From positions 1,032,609 through 1,096,608 of the forward strand of contig JAVSML010025537.1 in assembly GCA_038503035.1 (NCBI GenBank): DNA of 64,000 nt, in the 5' to 3' direction. Source of the DNA: Crocodylus rhombifer (Eukaryota > Chordata > Crocodylia > Crocodylidae). The translations under genes were made by a program, and so were the position numbers. Positions 43,338 to 53,904 of this stretch are shown here, one piece after another (the first letter of the stretch is position 1; each line of letters starts with the position of its first letter). Under the pieces are notes generated by a model. The model saw only the letters and a list, made by a program, of their open reading frames with translations. It did no database searches and had not been told where the DNA came from.

Positions 43338-46108
43338 AATCTTCAGTATTTTTCTCCTCTTTTCTTTTCTCCACACTGAAGTGGATGTAATAAGAGAGAC
43401 AAAAGGAAAATATTAAGTATTAATTGTCTTTTTTGGTAATGTTCAACCCTTGTTATGGTGATTTATTAAGCTCCATTTTTCTACTCACTAAATAAGGCAA
43501 AAATGTTATTAACAGATGATTTGGGAGAGAATTATGAATAAAAAATTTGTATGTGGTATCTTGCTAATCTGTATAACACTGGTTTAGTTCCTGAATGGTT
43601 TGGACTGTAGCTTCCATTGTGTTTTCACCTGGATTCTTTGGACACTTTGTGGATTCTGTTCAAGAGGCGTTTTAAGTGTGATGCAATTGCTGGGTGTGAT
43701 ATAATTGTTGGGTCAGTCTTAGTTTTTTGCTCTAATGTCTGCAAAGGCAAGAGTTTTATGTGTGAACTCTAAGATCTGACCTGGCCACCACTCCCTCTAT
43801 TGCTCTGGCTGTGGCCTCAGTGACAGTCTGTAGGGCATCCTCCCCTCCTGCATGCTTCAAACTCCTGCCCAAGTGGCAAAGTGGCACAGCCCCAGTACCC
43901 GGAGATCCCATGGCAGCATGCAGTGAGGGAGCTGAGTTCAGGGATGACCACAGGGGGGTACAGTATTGAGGCAGGTGGGCTGCCCATACTTGCAATACAG
44001 CAGGGGGTAGTGCACAGCCCAGGGGAATCCAGCTTTCACTAGTGTGACCTGTAGAACATATCACTGTCACTGCTATGGACCCGGGCTACTTAGATGTTGG
44101 AAAGCCCTGCTCTATTGGAAGTATAACTGTTTCAACTAAGGTGCTTTTAGCTTAGTTTATGTAGTGTCAGTCTCAGGACAGAATACATCATCTGCATTTT
44201 CTTCAGATTTTTGGTAAGGAAAAATGTTTCTTCTTCAGAGCTCTCTTTTTTTTGTCCACAAGAGGAAGGTTGTCCTTACAGAACATTACAAAAGTTTCTG
44301 GTCAAAGGGGTCGCAGGGAGAAAACACAACATTTTATTTCCACTTTTACTGCATGTAGCAGCCTGCTAATCTATAGCTTTCTATTGGTTTTTAAAACTGC
44401 AAGACCCACTGGCGTTCAATAGGAGCTGATTAGCTTCCTTTCTGTCATCCTTATTATTTTCAGCTTAGATTTGTTTTTCCGTTCCTACTATTCTATTATG
44501 AGGCAGGGGGAAAACCATGCTCTATTTCACTTCGCTTTTTTATTTGTACTCAAGAGGGAAGGAATTTCAACAAATTACAGGTTTAGAACAAAAATCACTT
44601 AAAAGTTTTGTGAGTAATTCAGAAACCTGTTTATACAAGGCAGTGATATTAATATGGCTTCCAGTATCACAAATTCTCATGAATCCACAAAGTATGTTAT
44701 GCTTTGAACTGTACAGATTGTCATTAGGAGTGTATCTTCCTTAGAAATAGTTCTTGGACCTTTATCTTTTACATACGTGAGTTGCACATTTATGCTGCCC
44801 TGAGGTCCTCTCTACATGTTATGTGTATTGTGGTTATTGGGTCTCCCATTGGTGCAGTGGGAGTTGGTGCAGGGGGGATTGCCTGGGGTTGTGATCCTGG
44901 GCTCCCCTTACACTGGCAATAAGACGTGATAGGGTCTGATTTTGGAACCCACAATCACCCCTCCTTATTTCTAATACATTTACTTTGTTTTTAAAAAAAT
45001 AATAAATGCATAATAAATAATACATCCTCCTACCATGCCGATATGGATCGCATATTAGGTCCTATCACACCTTTACCTGACCATCTACCCCGAAAACTAA
45101 AATTCCAGCTTTAGCACCTCTGTTTCTCTCTGGGGCTATTCCAGCTAGCCCCAATATGTTTTATTTCCTCTAAAGGAATTCTTTTTCTTGGGAGCAAAGA
45201 CAACCAACATGTTTGCAGTGAGACAAGGCAGCCTTTTCAAAACAGGATGGCTAGAGCTGCACAATCCCAGGCATGTCCAGTACACCTGAACCCTCTGGCA
45301 TGTCCCAGAACCTAGGCAGCAAAGGCTCATTGAACGTATTCCTTCATGACATTCCAGAGGCTGAGGTCTTAAGAGCAGCTGTAGATAGAAGTGCCAAGAT
45401 AGGTTTCACTGACAATTTCAAGATTTAGCGTAATGACAGGTGGGCCAGAGTGCTCAGGTGTTCAGGAGCATGAACCTCTAGCAGTGGTGAGAACATCCTG
45501 TAGACATGCTCTCAGTCTTACCCTGCACTAGGCAGCAACATGTTTAGTACTGTCTTGATCACACCTCATTTCTTTGTTTCAGACGACAATCATATTCAGT
45601 TCATGGGAGCTGCTACCCTTCCCTCCCTCAAAGTCAGGTAGGGGAGGGGAATCTCTTTGTCCCTGTAGTGGTTTAAATTTATGTTCTAGTCTAATACATC
45701 TCTAGAGTTGCATTCTTAATTGACTGCTCTTGACAGTTCATTCTTACCCATCCATTTATGGCCAACACACTTCTCTTATTTTGCCCTTTTTTGAAAAAGA
45801 AATTAACTATTTCAACTCCAGTCAGTAAGAATAAAGCAGTGAATGGGGAAAACTAAATGATGTGTGCACTTCATGGAAAGGATCCAAAAAGTTTTTCATG
45901 CACTCAGGTGGGGGTCAATATTCTGGGCAGGTGTGCCACATTAGCTCAGCACCCTCCCAGAGTGCCGCTCTGATCCCCTTCCTCTACCCAGCTGGCTCCT
46001 CTTCTCTCTGTTTCCTGCCATATCTGCTGTTGTGTTGTCTGTAGCACTCTTACTGCAGGTTGACCACCCTGGCTCTACACAAATTCTATATATATAAGGG
46101 CTTAGTCC
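43338..46108. other. Unique DNA with one GC-richer block
   Basis: 43740-44090 is GC-richer with no identifiable ends. The rest is AT-rich, with no coding frame containing recognised motifs. Confidence 0.45.
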
Positions 46109-46109
46109 A

Positions 46110-46219
46110 TCTGTCTGTCTGTCTGTATTACTCTTGGAGCACTCTGCTTGGTTGTCTGGGCAGCCAATCACAATGCTTACTGAAACAACTAATCAGAGTG
46201 CTCCACATAGACAGACAGC
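46110..46219 (-). repeat. Palindromic element with CCAAT core (copy 2)
   Basis: Inverse of the element at 5684-5782. The shared core CAGCCAATCACAATGCTTAC is bounded by GAGCACTCTGCTTGGTTG and CAGAGTGCTC stems and by CTGTCTGTCTGTCTGT / ACAGACAG outer ends. It is preceded by 'tataagggcttagtcc'. Copy 1 carries the complementary 'ctaagtct' at the same end. Confidence 0.7.
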
Positions 46220-46221
46220 TG

Positions 46222-46345
46222 GATGCGGAGCGGGGAGGGGAGCGGGTGGATGTGGAAGGGGGGGTGGTGTGGCTGGATGTGGAGTGGAGTTGGCATGGGT
46301 GGACGCGGGGGGGCGGGTGTGGCTGGACATGGAGTGGCCGCAACA
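46222..46345. repeat. G-rich tandem repeat
   Basis: Two diverged units containing GTGTGGCTGGATGTGGAGTG and GTGTGGCTGGACATGGAGTG, about 60 bases apart, directly adjoining the palindromic element. Confidence 0.6.
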
Positions 46346-46733
46346 AGGTACAGTGAGCAGTTGCCATGTGCAAGCTGCCCTTGTGCACTCCTGGCTCCAT
46401 CCTCCCTGCCCCCCCCCCCCATCATTCTTGACAGGCAATTTGCTAGTATAATAGAAAACCCTGTGGGACATTATACTCATTGTAGCTAGAGTATTAAGTT
46501 GCTTTAACTTTAGATGTGTGAGACTGATTGGGCATCTCTTCTAGTCTATCTCATTTTATAGTTTTTCAAGTCCATACATTTGAAGTTAAAGGAAGAGTTC
46601 AGTTTGGGAGAAAAGAACAAGCTGCATATAATTACATGAAAATGTTAATGATGAAACAACCCAGCAAAGAGGAAAACAAATTCTTCTTTACAGAAGTTTA
46701 GCTGTTTGGTGGTACAGCCTCAATAGAGGCACT

Positions 46734-47525
46734 TAGTATATTTACCCAAATTACAGAATCACCCTGTCTTTAAGATGACCCCCAGTGATTAGAGTCTATA
46801 GGTAGAAAATTTATAAAACTGTTATAATTTTCTATGTATAAAATCTTTTATTGGAGGCCCATTTTGAATTTGTCCCTTCTGCCCTCATCGCTGCAGTGCG
46901 GAAAGGAGTGGCAGGGAATCAGGCAGTGGGGGAGGAACTAGAGGAAATAGTAGGGCAGGCAGTTGGGGGAAGCAGTCTGAGGGATCAAATAGCTTGACCC
47001 CTGGCCCTTGCACAACCACCACTTGCCACTCTTGCTGTCTGCCCTCCTCCCCCCTGCCACCTTGCTTTATCTGCCTCCACTCCCCCCCCCCCCCTTTGCT
47101 GGCTGCTCTCTGCCACTTACCCTCTAAATCTGGCATAGCTACTGTAGCAGCGACGGCAATGGGAGCTTTAGCACAGCCTCTGGGGCCTAGCTAGAGCTGC
47201 CACCACTTCAACACCTGTTATAGGGCCAGGCTGGGACTGGAGCAACCACATGCTTCATGCCCAAGGCTGGGTCAGGGTTGGAGCCATGCCAGAACCAGAG
47301 GGCAAGTGGCTTGGGGATAGAAGCTGCAGAGGGAGATGGTGGAGAGGGGTATGGGGGGAGGGAGGCAGCAGGCAGCAACTGTGGCTCAGTTTGGGCCTGG
47401 GGCCAGAGCCACAGCAGCTGCCTGTTCTCCTGCCACTTTGTACTCAAATCCAAGATGAGGGGCTTTTTATTCCCATGTTAAATGGGGGAAAAGAAGCCAC
47501 ATCTGGGATTTGAGTAAATATAGTA
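46734..47525. mobile_element. MITE with TIRs and G/C-rich core
   Basis: The left end TAGTATATTTACCCAAATT and the complement of the right end TACTATATTTACTCAAATCC are terminal repeats. The left arm holds the family hairpin (GATTAGAGTCTATAGGTAGA paired around 46850). 'gatgaggggctttttattccc' near 47455 parallels the same position in the copy at 3524-4242. The core includes a C run at 47083-47094. Non-coding. Confidence 0.75.
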
Positions 47526-47537
47526 AATAACCTAGGG

Positions 47538-47567
47538 CAAGAGTGATCAAATAGTATGGGCAGCCTC
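47538..47567 (+). repeat. 30-bp exact duplicate, copy A
   Basis: Begins CAAGAGTGATCAAATAGTAT and is identical over 30 bases to 50411-50440, with unrelated flanks. Confidence 0.9.
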
Positions 47568-49148
47568 TGTGTGTGGCACACTACAGGTGGGGAGGGGACA
47601 GGCAGATAGGGCAAATAGCAGAAACCAGAGTAGTAGATCAGGTAGGGAAAGGGGTTTAGAAGGGACCTAGGGTGCAGGGCTAATGTGTGGCATGCTGACC
47701 AAAAAAAAAAAGTTTAGTTCCCACTGTCTTAGAGGATCTTTAATAGAATTGGAGATGGTTCCTTCCCTGGGAAAAGAGATTGTTTTCAAAATAAACAAAA
47801 ATTGTCCCACTCATTTCAAAGGTAAACCCAGCATTGAAAATCTTTTAGCTACCAAAAAGAGAATGGAAAGAAAGGTTAAAACATTTGAAATGCGAAATAC
47901 TAAGCAAAGCTTGGTCTTTTAGGAGTTTTATAAAGAAAAAAAGTTCGATTTTTGATAGTCTTTGATATGGTATTAAAATGCTAACATATGTTCTTTTTTA
48001 GGGGCTGGGGCTTGGGGACTGCAGAGGGATTCACTGGAGATGGGGTGGCCCTGTGGTAGCTTTTGCTGTGTTGTTAAAGTATAATCCTGGTTCTTTGAAA
48101 CAGAAATAAGACTGACCACAAAAGGGAAGAGGAAAGAACAGCAAAGATTAAAAATGCAGTGTCTGTCTCTTGTGCAGACTTTTACTCACTTCTGGAAAAA
48201 GACAGGCACGGACCTGGTAAGCATATATCAGCATCGAGTTGTTTAAGACAAAGCTTTTAACTGTATCTGTGGTCAGAGGCACACAGCAGTGTTGCAAAAA
48301 ATTGCATCTTGGGTAAATCAGATTCCTTAGTTTTTGTTTTAGTTTTCTTTTCCTTTTAAAGACAAGGCAGAAAGGAGAGGGTTTAAGAAGAAGAAATAAG
48401 GTAAAGACCAAAAGGAATACACAAGGGACAAGGTGTGAGCAGGAACTTTAATCAGACATTCCAGGTATGATTAGGGTTCACTTGAAGCAGACCAATGCCT
48501 TTCAAGAGAAAAAGGCTCAGCAGTATCATGATGGGTCCCAGGAGATGGTGGATATGGTAGCCATAATAGCACAGCTTGCATCTTTGAGTCTAACTTTTTT
48601 CCCTGCATCTGTCAAATTCTGCTTCCTCTTGACTGGAACAACACCCAATCCTCTTACTATTTTATCCACCAATTAGGCCTACATTCTCACTTCCATTGAT
48701 TTCCTGTCTCAGTCTCCTCTTATTTACTAGATAAAGTCTGAGCAGTATCCTTAGGTTATATTGGTAGGCCTTTTTATTTGAAGAAATTAAGTTTTTTGTT
48801 TTTAACTTGTGCTGACTTTTATAAACAATGTTATGTATCATACTGAGTTGGACGTTTCTTGCACTAGACTATTTAAAGCATAGGCTTCTACACAACAGAC
48901 AGGTACCATTATGATGATGATGATGATGATGGTGGAGAGTGTCTAGTAAATGAGGCAGGAGAATACATGGGATTTCCAAACTTTATTTGCATAATTCACG
49001 AAAATAGATTTCTGATCTCATGTCGATTGCTCTCCTGTTTTGGATTAATCTACTAAACAAAAGCTAGCTGCCTGGAAATTGGTTTGTTGTATCCACATAA
49101 CATCCAATTTAAAATCAAATTCAGGAAGTGACTGAGGATTTTGTAGTA
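47568..49148. other. Unique DNA with (ATG)n
   Basis: A11 tract near 47700 and an ATG microsatellite at 48911-48930. No gene. Confidence 0.5.
48911..48930. repeat. (ATG)n microsatellite
   Basis: Six to seven perfect ATG units. Confidence 0.95.
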
Positions 49149-49680
49149 CAGGCAGTCCTCAGACTTAGGACACAATTGGTTCCTGAAAACCACGTCTTAT
49201 GTCAAAACGTTGTAACACGGAACCACTTTTCTCATAAGAAACACTGTTATAAATGGGGGATTGATTCCTGAACCAAGGCCTGATACCCTATTTTCACCAA
49301 AAATACCCCAGAATTTTGTACTTGATCAATTACAGATGAGTAATATAGCTATGTTAATGAATTTATATTGTAAATAGCAATCATATTGATTTGGAAGGAC
49401 TTCTCTGAGGTGAGTGCTGGGCTTTTTGAAAGGCTCTTGGTTGGACTTTCTGAAGGGTTCTTGGCTGGATTCTTCTCAGGAGTCTTGGCTGCAGGTTTTT
49501 CTGGAGTCTTGTCTGCTTTCTTAAAGAAAGTATCCAAGGAAGTTTGCACAGATGAGAGAGAGGTGACACAATGAACTTGTTTGGTAGCATGGCATTGCAT
49601 CAGATTAAGCATTGTAAATTGAAACTGGCATTGTAAAGTTGAAACGGTGTCAATGTATAAACGTTATTTGTTTCTGAGCC
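49149..49680 (-). mobile_element. Tigger-like transposon remnant
   Basis: The left terminus CAGGCAGTCCTCAGACTTAG follows TA and matches the terminus at 5670. The minus strand carries the end of a transposase frame that stops at 49349, about 200 bases from this terminus, so the terminus is the element's 3' end. The 5' side is deleted or truncated; 'acaatgaacttg', 'gtaaattgaaactggc' and 'gtataaacgtt' on the right give no clear inverted end. Confidence 0.65.
49349..49612 (-). pseudogene. Tigger transposase C-terminal tail with PIP-box
   Basis: The 87-codon frame includes VQTSLDTFFKKADKTPEK. Q23-L26-F29-F30 fits the PCNA-interacting (PIP) box Q-x-x-L-x-x-F-F, which pogo/Tigger transposases carry near their C-terminus. 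A Lys/Pro/Ser-rich repetitive tail (KTPEKNPAKNPSESPTK type) follows to the stop. The DNA-binding and DDE catalytic regions are absent. The first ~15 residues are probably not original coding sequence. Alternative: a chance low-complexity frame, but its place next to a Tigger terminus in the right orientation argues against that. Confidence 0.55.
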
Positions 49681-51619
49681 GTAGGCAAGTCAGAAGAAAA
49701 TGATCCTGAATGTTTATGGATCAGATAAAACACAAGATGGAACACCTAATGGTGCTTATTATGAACCACTTTTCTGTGATGTGTAGGCAAAAAAAGCTTC
49801 ATTAACCTGCAATGGGGCACTGTTTGTTTTCCATTTAAAAGGAGGAAGGGTAAATGGCCCTTTAAAAGGAACAACTCAGACTGGGAAGCCTTGCCCTGGC
49901 AGGATTATAAAGGACAGGCCCAAGTAGAGGTCTGCACTGGCAAATGCTGGGCCCAAGAGGCCTGATGCTAGACTAAGGACACTAAAAAGTGTGAAGCAGT
50001 GATGAGGGGAGGTAAGGCACTGCAATTTGAAGGAGAATATGCAGCTTTGGACATAGGATTTACCTTCCCTTAGGGGCAAGCTGAGAGAGAGGTTTGGACT
50101 GAGAGCAAGCTCCTTGGGCTGCAGTGCCAAGTAAGGAGGAACCTGTGGCAGCTCACCAACTGCAAGCTGAGTAATATCACAAAACTGCAAGCTGAGTGAT
50201 ATATACGGGATGGCCCAAGCCACCAGGGCTAAAATATCTTCAGAATTTCCCAATATCTAGATGACAGATTTCTAGCTCAAAAAAATTGTATGTGAAAGAG
50301 GAGAAAAATATATTAAACCTTGTCAACCTGTTGTCAAATGTAATGTATTTGTGATGTTGAATGTCATGTAGCATAATGTTGTAACATGAACTGCAACTCC
50401 AAGAAGCCTCCAAGAGTGATCAAATAGTATGGGCAGCCTCAAGAGAAATGCCTCGGAAGAAGCAGAGGAGTTAGGACTGCAAGAAGCAGCAGTAGGACTC
50501 AGACCTGGATCTTGGGCAGATGGCAATTAAGGATTTTATGGGACCAGAGATTGGTTTGGAGCTCTCCAGAGTTGTGGGAGAGTTTAAGTTTTCGAGTATA
50601 TATATCACAGTGTTACTATTTTCTACTGATGACCTGTTCTTGGATGATTTCACCACATTGTCACTGTTTACTTCCTGTTACCCAGATCCTTAGTGTATAC
50701 ACCTTCATGTTTATTTTTGTCTGTCCCCCTCTCCTTAGCTCATTGGCTTGTGACCCTAAGCCCCAGGAACTTCCCTCGCCTGCTCCCAGTGCTAGTTCCT
50801 GGAGCTGTGGAGTTTGGTATGCAGATAAAGAGAAATTGACTGCAGGACTGAAAATTAGCGACGGGGCAAATGGTCATTTACTTATCATATTATTATGTGC
50901 AAATATAAGTCAATGAAAATAAGTCAATGAAATATAAGTCAATGAAATGTAAACTTGGTGCTAGAAAAGGGCCAATTTTAAAAAGTTGAAAACAATATGA
51001 ACCCAATCAGTTGGGAGAAGAAAAAGGTCATGTAATTAGGAACCGTTTAGAAGAAAATGCTTGATGCCCTAGATGTCACAATTGGGGTAAAAGTAGCAAA
51101 TACCAAGTACTAAATCTGGCTTGGGGGGAATGTGAAAGCAGATTTGTGGATGTGTGAATAATAGTCATATAATATAGAAGAACATAAATTAGAAGCTAGG
51201 AATTATATGAAATTGATTTGGGAAAATAACTCCAGGAGGAATCTATGGCTGGCATAGTTATGGGCAGGAAGTAGGAGCTGTTTAAAATGTACAAAGAACA
51301 AAACAGTCATTATAATAATGATTGATGTTGGTCCATTTAGTAGATGACAATGGTGATATAATTAAAAGATGATGATGATGATAATAAAGTTATATCAGAA
51401 GATGCTGAAATGCTTTTCATTCTAGTAGAATTAAAGGAGCATGTTCAACAGCAGCTACTAAAGGGTAAAAAATCAGGTCACCAAATGAAGTGGATCAGCT
51501 GTGGTGTGTCCCACCACGGTTGGTCTCCTTTATTGGGTGTAACACATTGCCCATTGTGCTGTATTGGGTCACATGTTCTCCTTGCCCAGGGATTTCCCAC
51601 ATCTCTCACTTTCTTGCTG
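49681..51619. other. Mostly unrecognised DNA
   Basis: A TATA-like 'attataaaggacaggcc' near 49903 and 'aactgcaactccaagaagcctc' near 50390 are reminiscent of LTR sequence, but no LTR ends were found. Contains copy B of the 30-bp duplicate and a (GAT)n at 51368-51383. Confidence 0.4.
50411..50440 (+). repeat. 30-bp exact duplicate, copy B
   Basis: Identical to 47538-47567. It sits inside the tract 'gaagcctc ... aagagaaatgcctcgg' with no visible insertion hallmarks. Confidence 0.9.
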
Positions 51620-51910
51620 GGACTTGTGCTGGGGCCTCACAGAGAAGCATAGGTCAGCATGGATCCTGGTACGGGGGGCTGCAGGGGCATGGAGACTCCC
51701 TGGCATGCCAGAACCCATGTCGACCTTTGCCTCTGCTTGGAGCACTGGTTGGTGCAGGATCTGGAGAACTGCCAGCCCTCATGGAGACAGGGGTTATCAT
51801 GAGTCCTGCTGTGGGGCACTGGGAATTCCCTGGGTGCTATACTGCCCTGCATCTCCTTGCTAGGACCCATGCTTACTCATGCCTCTGTGTGAAGTACAGG
51901 TCATTGCAGG
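51620..51910. repeat. Probable GC-richer fold-back
   Basis: CACAGAGAAGCATAGGTCAG with GCATGGATCCTGGTA (about 51625-51675) pairs imperfectly with TAGGACCCATGCTTACTCAT and GCCTCTGTGTG (about 51860-51893). The arms are short and diverged, weaker than the other fold-backs here. Confidence 0.45.
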
Positions 51911-52429
51911 ACCAGTGTGGGTCCTAGCATGAAGGCATGGTGTGCTGTGCATTCTCTGGGCCCCGTGTCTCCATACCAGGACTAGCATGGCCTATCCTCT
52001 CATATGGAGACACACCTCTGGAGATCCTAGGATGTGCCTCCTTAAGTGGGGAACCCTAACTTTTTCCTTGCTTACAGAAAGGTGTCCTGAGATTCTATGG
52101 GGTATGTCTCTGTAAGCAGGAAAAGCCAGGCAAGTAGTTCCAGGACCTAAGGAGCCCAAAACTGCACTGGAGATCCCTTAAGCCCCTGGACACCTGCCTC
52201 CACAGAGTAAAGAAATCTCTGCCACAATAAAATGGCAATGTTTTAAACTACCTTTAGCCACAGCTATTTGCTTGCCATTTGTGGCACTATAAATGTTTTT
52301 ATGGCAGCACAAATGTGACATCAGGTGATGTCTGTTTAGCCATTTTTAACTCAGTAGGTCCATTTGTGCCCCACAATTTAAAAAGAGCTGGCTAGGGAGC
52401 TGCCTGGGCTCCTAATGTTGATTTTCAAT

Positions 52430-52727
52430 AACTCCTCGAACACTGAGGACATTCCAGAAGACTGGAAGAAAGCTAAAAATTTGCCAGTTTTAAAAAGGGT
52501 AATGGGATGACCCAGGTAATTATAGGCTTGTCAGCCTGTCACTGATCCTGGACAAAATAATGGAACACCAGCTATGGTTCTTAACTTATAAAAAATTAAA
52601 ACAAGGTGATATAATTAATGCCACTGAAGACTGACTTATAGAAAATAGATTCTGTCAAATTAACTTGATTTTTTAAAAATGAGAGTATAAACGTGGTTCA
52701 TAAAGGTTATAGTGTTGTTGTAATATT
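52430..52727 (+). mobile_element. Old CR1 RT fragment
   Basis: 'gacattccagaagactggaagaaagc' corresponds to the IPEDWKKA motif, then a PGNYR-like and LTLIPGKIME-like stretch, 'ctgtcaaattaacttg' (CQINL) and 'gtgttgttgtaatat' (VDVI). The sequence breaks just before the catalytic LDF motif. Confidence 0.7.
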
Positions 52728-53150
52728 GTAGCAGGCTGGTGAATCCCTTTAAAGCTAAGGAGCATGAGACCCATCAGCCTTGTCCAAGTGGCAGGCCTTT
52801 TTTGAAGTGGTCAGGTGTTCCCTATACAGGGCTGACAGACGCTGTTGAAGGCCAGAAGGAAGCTCTGGGAGTTATTGCTTGAGCAAGTGTGGGGGCAAAG
52901 GTGGGAGGAATTGATTAGAGTATTGGGAAGCATGTCTCATAGTCAAGGACTTAGGAGCTCAATCACTTTGGCATTTTTTCAGATGAGTTAAGAAAATTGA
53001 GCTCCTGAAGTCCTTTACTGAATGCCGTTCCTGGCTTTCTTTCAGATGAGCTAAGATGTGACTCGATCACAGTCTGTACTTGCCTGCATGGGGTCAAGAC
53101 TTTGTGAATGGGCTCCCTGATCTAACAGACAAAAGTGCATCCAGACCTAA
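52728..53150. repeat. Unassigned block interrupting old CR1
   Basis: It begins TGTAGCAGGCTGGTGAATCC exactly where CR1 homology stops and lasts until CR1 3' sequence resumes near 53150. The internal repeat 'cagatgagttaag / cagatgagctaag' is seen at 52980 and 53044. The TG start suggests an LTR, but a CA end and target duplication are not established. Confidence 0.4.
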
Positions 53151-53340
53151 TGGCTAGACATTTAAGTCACAAATTTAGCCTAGAAATAATGCCCACAGTT
53201 TTGACAGGGAAGTAGAAAAAATCCATCACTGGCAATTTTTTTAATGAAATGTGCCTGAACACTTCAAGAAGATGAGTTCTAGTTCAAACAGAAATTAATA
53301 AAAGGAGTTGAATGAGAATTCAAATGGTCCTTTCCTATTT
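53150..53340 (+). mobile_element. Old CR1 3' end
   Basis: 'acatttaagtcacaaatttagcctagaaataatg', 'tctagttcaaacagaaatta' and 'aaatggtcctttcc' match the 3' end of a common sauropsid CR1 subfamily. Probably the same element as 52430-52727. Confidence 0.65.
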
Positions 53341-53794
53341 TTCATCTAAGAATGGGGGCTTCATTTACTAAATATAACTGATTTTTGTTTATGCTGGAGC
53401 TCCTATCAGTGGTGTGGAAAGACACAAATACTATACTATGTTTAACAAGATACTTCCCGGTATAATTTCATTTCATAATACTTTTATAGATTAAAAATAT
53501 TTGTTAATAAAAGGTGCAACTATCTCAGCTGGGTATGTATCACACAAATGAGGCAGTGTCTGAATAAGAGGTAGAATCATGGTTCTGTGCCCTGCCCGCC
53601 CCCTTTATTCCAAACAGTGAACTGCAATATGAATACAGCACCCTTTGAAAGGGTTGAGTGGTATATATCATTTCTGCACGCTGATTATTTAATTATTTTC
53701 ACTGCTCTCTTCCTGTTTTTTTTTTCTGTCTCACACACAGAGCTGTGCCTCAGTGGCTTCATCTAGTTTTCAGAAAACAGTTCAGGGATGTATA
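53341..53794. other. Unique DNA, nothing recognised
   Basis: No repeat or gene signal. Confidence 0.5.
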
Positions 53795-53904
53795 AACTAG
53801 AGCAGCAGTTCTCAAACTCTGATAGATTCTTAGCCACACCAATTTAAAACACTACAACCTTAAGTACCACCAGAAATTTTTTTGTCATATAAAGTAGTTA
53901 TAAT

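Noticed and set aside
48911..51383. (ATG)n and (GAT)n runs as possible CRISPR-like arrays
   Set aside because: Simple trinucleotide microsatellites without unique spacers, in vertebrate-type DNA.
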